Positions 55,526-64,000 of a stretch of DNA of 64,000 nt are shown here, piece after piece. Made by a program: the position numbers and the translations under genes. Positions within the stretch are counted from its first letter, which is position 1. Every line of letters starts with the position of its first letter. Source of the stretch: Epiperipatus broadwayi. Lineage: Eukaryota; Onychophora; Udeonychophora; Euonychophora; Peripatidae. The notes below the pieces were generated by a model. It saw only the letters and a list, made by a program, of their open reading frames with translations, was not told where the DNA came from and did not search any database. The stretch is from contig JAQFVV010000316.1 of assembly GCA_028023455.1 (NCBI GenBank), forward strand, positions 188,001 through 252,000, read 5' to 3'.

Positions 55526-55608
55526 TGTCAAGCGTTGGTGGCCTAGAGGTTAGCATAGCTGCTTTCCAAGCAGTTGTCCGGGTTCGCTTACCGGCAGACG
55601 CTTTGACA
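55526..55608 (+). tRNA. tRNA-Gly(TCC)-like sequence, probably SINE head
   Basis: The 55531-55602 fold has acceptor pairs AGCG/CGCT, A box TGGCCTAGAGG (55539-55549), anticodon stem CTGC/GCAG with loop TTTCCAA giving anticodon TCC, and B box GGTTCGCTTAC (55581-55591). The acceptor continues outward as TGTCA...TGACA, which true tRNAs lack, and the T stem has a mismatch. A second copy at 59241-59370 has lost pairing and carries a tail. I therefore favour a tRNA-Gly-derived SINE over a functional tRNA gene. Confidence 0.6.
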
Positions 55609-55992
55609 TATAAATATATATATTATTCATTATGTAAATGTGTTTTCTTCAGTCTTTATTTACACATTTGTTTGAGCCGGCGTTTTTCACCACTGTTGGA
55701 CTAATACGTAAGTACCTTTCAAATTAATGGCCGTCTACTTATATTTGACCAGAGTGCTTAAAAATACTGAATTATTTTGGATGATATTATTAGAATTTGA
55801 ATAAATGCTTCTAGTTTCTTCCAACCAGACTTTTATGGTTTTAAAAAATCTCAATCCTTTGCTACTTAATATTCTTAACATATTTCAGTTTATGTATACA
55901 CACATATATCAATATATATATATAAAACATATTATGAATATATATATTTAACCACATAAACATAGTGAGAAAGACTTAAAAAAAAATCTTAC
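55609..55992. other. RARS2 intron, AT-rich
   Basis: Contains GTCTTTATTTACACATTTG near 55650, the outer end of the FB-5 repeat in reverse, and a TA microsatellite near 55906-55922. No gene. Confidence 0.5.
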
Positions 55993-56099
55993 ACTAATTC
56001 TTGTAAAAGATTTTGTTCTTGAAGTAATCTTAGGACTTCTTTTGCCTTTTTAGCATATTCTGATTCCCATTCGTATATATCAAATGTTATACCAAGCCT
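55993..56099 (-). CDS. RARS2: RARS2 exon A (mitochondrial arginyl-tRNA synthetase)
   Basis: The 107-nt minus-strand exon lies between TTTAG and GTAAGA. Starting in phase 0, it reads RLGITFDIYEWESEYAKKAK then EVLRLLQEQNLLQEL plus the first two bases of a Val codon. This matches the RARS-family segment (LG)IxFDxYxGESFYxxKxxEVLxLLxxKGLL, just before the VxKSDG region in exon B. Trp replaces the usual Gly in the Y-x-GES motif. Minus-strand order and phases agree with exons B and C. The upstream exon, expected to the right, was not found. Confidence 0.88.
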
Positions 56100-57050
56100 C
56101 TAAATACAAAACAATATATTTTTATATATACACATATTTAAAATTTTTATTTTCAAATTAATATATATATTTTTTTTTTTACAAAAATCATTAAAATAGG
56201 TTTTCTAAGTAAAAATATTTAATCAAATAGAGTAAACCTTGTTTTGAAACTGTTTATAAATTTGCTTGCAGGTGTTAAAAAGTATTCTCTGGAGAAACAC
56301 TCAAATGAAAAAAAAAGAGAATAATTTACAAAATCGCTAACACTGAAGGCATTAATGAGTTCCCATATGTAAAAAAAAAAAACTGTTAACTTTTAATAAT
56401 TAGTATATTTTTTGCAAAAATAAATAAATAATAATAATGCTTTTATAAAAATAAAAAATTAAAATCATTAAAATTTTTTTCGCATCTTCAAAGATCCTTC
56501 AACTTCTTGAAAGAGTGGGCAGAAAGACATTTGAGAATGGTTTCTATATTGATAAATATTCTTTTATATTCATTACACTGGCTTCAACTGCAGAAAATAA
56601 TTTGCTGCTAACAGAACCCTTTGATTTCTTTAAGAACTCAAACCTTTTGATTCATTTTTGAGGTCTTAAAAGACTCAAGCAGGGAAAATTCCTAACATCT
56701 ACTCCATATATTCTGATTACACCTGTTGACACCATGTGATTATTCATGTAGTAAAGAACACGGATGGAATGCACATGAACCAAACATCAGACAGTAGTGA
56801 ATTTATAGATTTTTCACGTGTGAAATTAAGTTGACCGACATTTCTTAAATAAGATATCAGTTGAGTTTCCTTGAAGGTAGGATGAACACTGAATGATTAT
56901 ATACATATACAATTATGAAAGACACAACTAAATTGTTTCTTACTCCTAGATAGCTATAACATCACCAACCAATGTAATGGTTGGCACCCAAAAACAGACG
57001 ACACTAATAATCCCTTTATTGTGGTCTCTGGTTGATATTCAATGACAATC
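56100..57050. other. AT-rich non-coding stretch
   Basis: I looked for the preceding RARS2 exon on the minus strand and did not find a convincing one. A slightly richer patch at 56480-56720 is unassigned. Confidence 0.45.
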
Positions 57051-59238
57051 TTTTATTTAGATATTTTTTAAATTGCAAACTTTCAAGTGAAAGAAGATTT
57101 CAGGAATAAGAAGAATTGTCTACAATAAATTGAACATATGGATCTTGTGAAAGTAGAAGGTGAAGAGACAATTGATTTAAAAAGTAAACATGTATTTTAC
57201 CTCCCCCCCCCCCAAAAAAAAAAAAAAAAACCCACAAATATTAGAAGCACAAGTGGAATGGAATTTATTATAAATAAAAAGAAAAATAACAGCATGGTAG
57301 AGACTAATAGTATATCAGACAGTGCCAAGATAAATTATTCAAATTAATGGAAGATACCAAGTGCAGATAATTCAAGTTTATGCCTCAAAAAGTACTCATT
57401 GTAATGATGTAGATTTTTATATGAGTGTACAAAATACTTGTGATCAAACTGAACAGTTTAAAAGTGTCATGGAAGTCTTAAATACTAAAAGTGATGTAGA
57501 TAAATTTGGTTATGGTGAAAGAAACGAAAGCTGTCACATATTGCAGAAAAATAAAAACTGTATATTATAAATTCTTTCTTTGAAAAAAAAAAGATAACTA
57601 AAAATGGACAGAGAAGCACTCAAATGAAGATATAGCAGAATATTGGATTTTGTAACTAACAGAAAATATGTATTTTAACATAGTAATATTCTTATAAATT
57701 AAACACAGAAAGTGATCATAGATTAGTGAGATTCAAGATACGTAAAATACAAAACTAGAGAGATGAAAATGATCAGAAAAGACATAATAAATGGTTAATT
57801 CCTAACCTTCAAGAACACTCATATGAGCTTAAATTAAAACAAACTTTGAAGATGGTTCAAACTTAACTATAATCAAGAAAAAAAAAAAGATATTTTATTA
57901 GGAACTGCAAGATAAATGTGAAAGCAAAACTAGAGATGAAAATAATCAGAACAGACAGAATTAATGGTTAATTCCTAACCTTCAAGAACAGACTTTGAAG
58001 ATGGTTCAGATTTAACTATAATCAAAAACAAAACAAAACAAAAAAACAACAATTTACTAGTACATTTTCTTCCTGAAGAAAAGATGGAATAAGAACATTC
58101 TTAAAAATTATCCATTGAAAAGAATTGGATATTTAGTTTTGCAAAATGGTAAATGGAATTAATAATGATATAAAAAATATATAATTGTGAATTGGCAAAG
58201 AAAGTTATAGAAGAGAATAAAAGTTTCAAAGGTATAAAATAACATCTTAGTATTGAAAGGAAAGTTATTTCTACAATAAGAAGGAAAGATGTGAAAATAT
58301 GAGAGATAATGAAATGTGTGGAAATTTATTAAAGAATTATATGCTAAAAAAGAACAAAAAAAACAACAACAAAATAGTATCTTCTGTAATTTTTACATCT
58401 TCTGAATTATCCAGCATTTTAAATAAGAAATGAGAAGACAGACAATTAAACATATAAATAAGAGGAAAGCTCCAGGAAATAATGGAATTATAATTGATAC
58501 CTTAAAATTATGTGAAGAAATGAAAAAAATGTAAAGAAAAAAATAATATGTGAAAAATTATATACTAAATGTCTAATGATATAGATGTATCAGATGATTG
58601 GAAGAATGCAGTAATACTATTGATATTTAAAAAGAAGAAATTACCGAAATATCAATCTTCTACCAGCTTTATACAAAATCTTTTCAAGGAAATGATAAAT
58701 CTCATTTAGAACAAACTTTGGATTTTAATCATCTTAAAAAACAAGTTGTTTTTAAAACTGATTTTAAAACAGTAGATCATAACCAAGCTCTGAGAGAAAT
58801 TCTAGAAAAGACCACTGAATATGAGCTGCAGTTATGCTTTGGGTTTGTAGATTGGGAAAAGGAATTTGATTCTAGAAGTTATTTCCAAGATAATTAAAGC
58901 TATAGAATAGTCATATTCTAAATAATATTTATCAATATGGAACAGTAGTAATTAGATTACACTGTGATACTAAAAAAGATTAAAATTGAAAAAGGTGGAT
59001 GCCAAAGTGATTCTATTTCTCAAAAATTTTTACAGCAGTTTTACAAAAGTATTTTGCGGATTAAAATAGTAAGCCAAGGGAATAAAAATAAGTGGAGATT
59101 ATTTAATTCATTTAGATTTTGCAGAGGATGTGGTTGTTTTTTTTTGGAAATACTTCTTCAGAGCTTTAGGAAATGTATGAATTATCAGATGAAATTAAGA
59201 AAGAACTAAAGGTAAATGCTAAAGAAACTAAAGCAATG
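57050..59238 (+). mobile_element. Degenerate RTE LINE, endonuclease to mid-RT
   Basis: The order of homologous parts matches the 8.8-kb copy: a leader ending TTTTATTTAGATA, an endonuclease frame (VEGEETIDLKSKHVFY, 57138-57347; VQIIQVYA-type segment at 57361-57570), linker, and RT around 58.8 kb with a VDWEKEFDS-like site and a decayed FADDV (FAEDV) near 59125. It breaks off at 59238, just after the stretch corresponding to VNAKETKAMF, where the tRNA-Gly SINE begins. C runs (57206-57215) and A runs sit in the endonuclease. Confidence 0.75.
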
Positions 59239-59240
59239 TT

Positions 59241-59370
59241 TGTCAAGTATTGGCCTAGTGGTTAGCATAGCTGCCTTCCAAGCAGCTGGCCCAGGTTCGC
59301 TTCCATCAACACATTTAACATGTTTGCTGGGTACAGCCATCACGAAAACTACAGTCGTAGTAAAATTTTA
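59241..59370 (+). repeat. tRNA-Gly-derived SINE
   Basis: TGTCAAGTATTGGCCTAGTG starts the copy. A box TGGCCTAGTGG is at 59251-59261, anticodon region CTGCCTTCCAAGCAG and B box GGTTCGCTTCC at 59294-59304. A non-tRNA body GCTGGGTACAGCCATCACGA and CTACAGTCGTAGTAAAA follows, ending in an A/T-rich tail. It directly follows the RTE copy and may have ended it. Confidence 0.75.
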
Positions 59371-59576
59371 ATAAATAACACATTATGAAAATGACAAAAA
59401 AAATGTGAAATACAAAAATCATAAAACATTCATATAAAATTAAATAAATCATCTTTATATAGCATATATATTTGAACATATCTATGGCTGCGTTTACTAC
59501 TTCATTCCCCCTTCCCCATTTAATCTCTTTACATATATAAGCATACTATTAATGAACAAATTTACATTGTTTAGTA

Positions 59577-59789
59577 ATATATAGGGTATATGAGCACAGA
59601 CTTTCACATGACCCACCATTCTCCACTCTATCTCATAACACTGATACACTTGAACATATATATGACGAAAAGATATGTGTTCAAGTGTATCAGTGTTATG
59701 AGATAGAGAGGAGAGTGGTGGGTCGTGTGAAAGTCTGTGCTCATATACCCTATATATTACATATATTGATACAGGTATATAATAAGTCT
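59577..59789. repeat. FB-4 foldback, split by the next RTE copy
   Basis: ATAGGGTATATGAGCACAGA (59581) to CACTTGAACATA (59656) is the reverse complement of TATGTGTTCAAGTGTATCAG to CTGTGCTCATATACCCTAT (59674-59753). Arms are about 80 bp with near-perfect pairing. The element continues GATACAGGTATATAATAAGT and resumes at 61254 (ATATAATAAGTCTGTATTTT), as in the uninterrupted copy at 37.6 kb. Confidence 0.9.
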
Positions 59790-61253
59790 AATTGTCTAAT
59801 TGGGAAAAATCTTTATCATATACACAAACATTCATTCTGCCTTATCAGGCACTGAGAAGAAAGACCATGGTGTTTCTTGATCTTAAACTCAGAGGTAAAA
59901 AGCCAATAAACTCACCACGCTGGCTAATGCGTGTTGGTGAGCAGCCCATCCATGTTCGTATACTATATGAATAAACATATAGTAATAACAGCTGCAACGA
60001 CAAGAACGTATGGAGTGGACATTAGGAATTTGCCCTGCTCGGTTCCTTTAAGGCCTCCAAGAGGAATCAAAGGGTCTCCTTTCAGTTAATAGCAAACTCC
60101 TTTCTGCAACTCGTCTACAGAGAACCTTGGATTTTCACCAACCAAGAGAACAAGCTGGATTTAAAAGTGGTTTTAGTACAGTAGATCATATTCAAGTATT
60201 GAGAGAAGTTATAGAAAGGACAAATGAATATGAGTTGTCATTATGTTTTGGATTTGTAGATTATGAAAAGGCATTTGATTCTATAAACATTTCTTCAGTG
60301 ATTAAAGCATTGGATCATCAAGGTATAGATCCAGGATATTGTCATATTTTAAAGAATATTTATAAAAATGCAACACAACAATTAGATTACATAATGATAC
60401 TGGGAAAGTCAACATTGAGAAAGGTGTAAGACAAGGTGACTCCATATCTCCAAAACTTTTTACACAGTGCTCAAGAAGTATTTTGTGGATTAAAATGGGA
60501 AACTAAAGGAGTGAAAGTAAATGGAGATTATTTAAGTCATTTAGATTTTGCAGATGATGTAGTTGTTTTTGCACATAATGCTTCCGAGCTGCAGGAAATG
60601 TTGCAGGAGTTATCAGATGAAAGTAGGACTAAAGATAAATGTTAAAAAGACTAAAGTAATGTTTAATCGATTTGCTCAAAATATGAAAATAAAGATTGAT
60701 TATGATGAATTAGAAGAAGTTAAGAGTTACAAATACCTTGGTCAGATTATTAATACAGATGGAAACATAATAGAGGAAATTAATCATAGAATTAAACTTG
60801 GTTGGAGTGCTTTTGGTAGAAATAACTTGATATTAAAAGGAAATAGCCTATGTGTTTGAAAAGAAAGGTTTTTAACAAAGGTTTTACCAGTTCTTACTTA
60901 TGGACTGAGACTTGGACACTTAATAGAAGATCAATACAGAGTTTCAGACCACTCAAAGAAGTATGGAGGATGTATGTTGGGAGACAGAAGAGACGAACCA
61001 AGTATGGGTAAGAGAACAAACAGGGTCGACCTCATTGAAAAAATAAAAGATTGAAGTGGAGTGGGCACATTGCTAGAAGAGAGAAAGAGGACAATTGAAA
61101 TTTTAAACTGGATCCAAGAGTGAAAAGACCCAGGGAGACCCAAGAGGAGGGAAAAAGAAAAGTGTAGGGGGAGGGAGAAGAGAAGCAAAGACGGAGAAGG
61201 TAAATTGGAGAGACCTCATCCGCAGGGTGAAATGGTGAAATGAGATGAGAGAG
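59790..61253 (+). mobile_element. RTE LINE copy with chimeric 5' leader and 13-bp target duplication
   Basis: ATATAATAAGTCT occurs at 59777-59789 and 61254-61266, and the FB-4 repeat continues on both sides, so 59790-61253 is one insertion. From 60126 it is RTE: best-preserved RT (GFVDYEKAFDSI, HLDFADDVVVFAHN, KINVKKTKVMF) and the C-terminal region with many small deletions after 60850. The first 336 bp (59790-60125) is not found in other RTE copies; part of it matches 8531-8578 in reverse. Confidence 0.85.
60127..60859 (+). pseudogene. RTE reverse transcriptase, best copy in the window
   Basis: Three frames join with small shifts. 60127-60429 covers REQAGFKSGFSTVDHIQVLR and FGFVDYEKAFDSI (catalytic Asp). 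60436-60645 has KWETKGVKVNGDYLSHLDFA followed by DDVVVFAHN, the intact active site (FADD). 60563-60859 has KINVKKTKVMF, KIDYDELEEVKSYKYLGQII and WSAFGRNN. The frameshifts at about 60432 and 60640 make it non-functional. Confidence 0.85.
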
Positions 61254-61310
61254 ATATAATAAGTCTGTATTTTAGTTATTTATTGTTTAGTAATATATAT
61301 ATAAAGGACA

Positions 61311-63034
61311 AAAAAAAGTTAAATAATCAGAAAAAGGGGAAAAATAATTAATAATTACTGCTAGCATATTTTAATTATTATAATTTATTAAAAGATTTTA
61401 CAAATTACAGTTTAAATAAAGCTCTTATCAGAATTTTACTGTTTAATATTATCTTTTTATTTTCACCATGCAATCTAATGTTGGGAAATACTTTTGATAA
61501 ATAACCTTTTTTGCAAGGTCAATTTTTCTAATTTGGAGGATTTTTATACCAAGTATTGGCTTTTACCACAGCTGTATTCCTAAATCAATAATTTTGCTGA
61601 ATTTTATCTTTTACACGTTTAATTTTTTTCATTCCCTCAATTCTATATCAATAATTTTGCAAACCTAAATATGTACAACCTCTTTTGTTGGTTGATAGGC
61701 TATTGACTCGGAGACATATCTCACTGGATAGGATTCTTAAATAATATATCTAATACTCCACCATGAGTACATTTCCAGATAAAAGACAATTCAAGAGAAG
61801 TTTGCAATTAGCACATAACTTTGTTATACACACTGAATAATTTCTTATAGCAAAAACAATAATAAAAATTTATGATTAATTTAATGGTAGCTTTTTCCCT
61901 TATTGTTACTTTTGATGGTTCTCTGGAAGTTATATATTCTACAGCTTTGAACACTTAGCTCTCCAACTGGAAACTCATGTCATTCAACCAAGTGGCAACT
62001 GAACCGATTCCAACCAAGTGGCAACTGAACCGATTCCAATCAGCACTAGTGTTTTTTATATCATTTATATACCCACAGTTCTCCCACCCAACAATTTGTC
62101 CTGGTCTAAATTAGAACACAACATTAAACACGTTAAAAACAAATGTTAACTTGCTTATTGCATTTTAGTCAGACTTTCTTAATGACAAATTTAATTAACA
62201 AAATTGAACACTAAGAGATAAAAGAAAATTAAAAAATTTCTAATTTTCTTTTCTAACTTACTGGGTGTAAAAATGAATCAAGCACGTGACTTTATAATAG
62301 ATCTGGTCATATGTTGAAGTATCATTTATAACTAAATGCTAACATATCTAAACACTTTATAAGCTAAAATCTGATGATAATTATCAACACTATTATCGAG
62401 TGTAATACAATGCTAGACGGAAGTATGTAAATAACTAAGTATATATTAAATTCTATCTAAATATTGTGAATAAATTTTCTGTGAATGTGAATATGATCAA
62501 CCTAAACCTGTCCCATGGGTGCCATGAGTATGCTGGCCATAAATTTATAAAACAGACAATTAAATATTAGTTAGCTAAATTTATTATAGTATATAGAATC
62601 ATCTAATGATGATGATGATTTATCCATTTGGATGGTAACAAGAGATATAAAATTACACATTTCTCTAAGAAGAATGTAATCATATGTAGTTGACATAAGA
62701 AGATAAAAAACATCACAGTCCATCTTTCAATAAAACAGTATCGTAAATGATCATTTATTTCAAACGTAGCTCAGAAAGATGTAAAATAAAATTTTTACTT
62801 ATCAATAAATATCAAGTTAAGAAGTGCCGGGTGGTAGTGATGCAAGTAGTAGATGGTAATGATATAAAAGTTTGTAATTTATCTGTAAAATTGAGCTGAT
62901 GGAATAAATTGTGTTAGGAAAATTCAAGCAATGGAACACTAATGATGATCAAGTGTTATAACTTAATCATAATATGTTATTAATTATTTAATCTTTTTGA
63001 CTCAAGATACAGCAAACTCTGAATTCTAACTACC
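61311..63034. other. AT-rich non-coding stretch
   Basis: No gene is supported. It holds the 26-bp tandem repeat at 61985-62036 and a short GATGATGATGATG run near 62606. Confidence 0.5.
61985..62036. repeat. 26-bp tandem duplication
   Basis: Two identical units starting CAACCAAGTGGCAACTGAAC at 61985 and 62011. Confidence 0.95.
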
Positions 63035-63963
63035 CAAAAAGAATAAGTTAGGTTTAGCACAATGGATCATATTCAAGTATTGAGAGAAGTTATAGAAAAG
63101 TCCAATATCCTTCAGATTTGTACATTATGAAAAGACCTTTGATTCTATAAACATTTCGGTGGTGATTAAAACATTGGATCATCTAGAGATAAACCAAGTA
63201 TTCTGAAGAATATTTATCAAAACACCAAATTAGATTATATGGTGATAATAAGATTAACATAGAGAACGATGAACACCAGGATGATTCTCTATCTAAGGCA
63301 GTTTGAGATTACTTAAGGCATCTAGATTTTGCAAATGATATATTTGTTTTTACAAATAAGCTTCAGAGCTTCAAGAAATGTTGCAAGATTTATCAGAAGA
63401 TACAAAAAAATAAAAATTGATACTTATGAATTAGAAGAAGTTACAACTACAAATCCCTTGCTCAGAATATTAACATAGATCGTAACATAATGAATGAAAT
63501 TTAATCATAAAATTAAACTTGGAGTACTAATAACTTAATATTAAAAGGAAATATGCCTATGTGTTTGAAAAGAAAGATTTTATCTGCTCTTACTTATAGA
63601 TGTGAGATATGAATCAATAAAGAGACTTCAGACTATTCAACAAAATATGGAGAGATGTATGTTAGGAGTAACCACAAGAGATCAAAAACAAAATACGTGT
63701 AAAAAAACAAACTGATATCAGTGACAACATTGAAAGAAATGAAGGTAGATACATTGCTAAAGGAGATAATAATAAATGGGCAATTGAAGTTTTAAATTGG
63801 ATCCCAAGAAATCATAAAAGACCAAGAAAGGGATCACATGTAAAATGCATGGATGAAGTAAGAAAGTTTACTGGTTTGTTAGAGAAAATAAATTATTAAA
63901 CAGAGTTGGAGAGACTGTCATCTTGTAGTATATTGACAATGTTTCAAAATGATGATGATGATG
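63035..63963 (+). mobile_element. RTE LINE fragment, 5'-truncated and internally deleted
   Basis: Plus strand: DHIQVLREVIE near 63064, a decayed FVDYEKAFDSI near 63120, LRHLDFANDIFVF near 63320, RLQTIQ and RCM near 63620-63660, then the terminal ISDNIERNE and basic GPKKS-like stretch. It ends in GATGATGATGATGCC at 63950-63965. Several deletions relative to the 60-kb copy. Confidence 0.8.
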
Positions 63964-64000
63964 CCATATAGCGATACATTCTGTGATATATTTAGTTACA

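Noticed and set aside
55531-55602. Functional tRNA-Gly gene
   Set aside because: T-stem mismatch, extended acceptor stem and a second decayed copy with a SINE body make a SINE head more likely; kept as a tRNA-like feature with moderate confidence.
57206-57230. C run followed by A run as a regulatory signal
   Set aside because: Homopolymer expansion within a dead LINE; similar C runs occur at several other repeat-derived sites.
59792-59974. 60-codon plus-strand open frame
   Set aside because: Lies in the chimeric leader of an RTE insertion; no recognisable domain, and too short to call a gene.

Overview
This is an AT-rich eukaryotic window, roughly three quarters A+T by eye, most likely from an invertebrate animal. 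The evidence is spliced exons with canonical GT/AG sites and long introns, together with Penelope-like, RTE, Tx1/L1-like, Ty3/Gypsy, hAT and piggyBac sequences, tRNA-derived SINEs and many palindromic repeats. The species cannot be named from the sequence. There are no prokaryotic operons, CRISPR arrays or rRNA genes.

The only host gene I can support is on the minus strand. Three short exons (56099-55993, 42884-42798 and 36571-36511) join in one perfect reading frame and read as the catalytic domain of an arginyl-tRNA synthetase of the mitochondrial (RARS2) type. Their introns are about 13.1 kb and 6.2 kb long, so at least 36.5-56.1 kb is intronic. Neighbouring exons were not found, so the rest of the window may also be RARS2 intron.

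Layout: a decayed Ty3/Gypsy element with both long LTRs and an internal 505-bp tandem duplication (1.2-7.1 kb); a degenerate RTE LINE split by a foldback repeat (8.8-11.8 kb); a nearly intact 906-codon Tx1/L1-like LINE ORF of visibly higher GC (14.2-17.3 kb, minus); a hAT pseudogene split by an RTE 3' end (19.5-21.3 kb); a short LTR element with a 5-bp target duplication whose single ORF joins Gag to a long coiled coil, inserted in a tRNA-derived SINE (27.1-30.3 kb); LINE 3' ends (30.4-31.5 kb); a Penelope-like element with RT and GIY-YIG parts (32.5-34.1 kb, minus); RARS2 exons separated by repeats (36.5-56.1 kb), including a piggyBac remnant at 47 kb; and RTE copies nested with SINEs and palindromes (57-64 kb).

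The most interesting signal is a set of palindromic repeat families that carry hammerhead-ribozyme-like motifs. One at 12337-12378 has a complete core (CTGATGA, a 6-bp stem II, GAAA, palindromic stem III, closed stem I). A second family has at least seven copies, several bounded by 9-15 bp target duplications, and shows CTGATGA...GAAAC...GTC with closing stem I in inverted-dimer copies. A Penelope-like element, the class known to carry such ribozymes in animals, lies in the same window. Its 3' tail is homologous to the SINE-like repeat that also has tRNA A/B boxes. My inference is that this intron hosts a local community of ribozyme-bearing, non-autonomous retroelements related to metazoan retrozymes, unusual here for being inverted rather than direct dimers.
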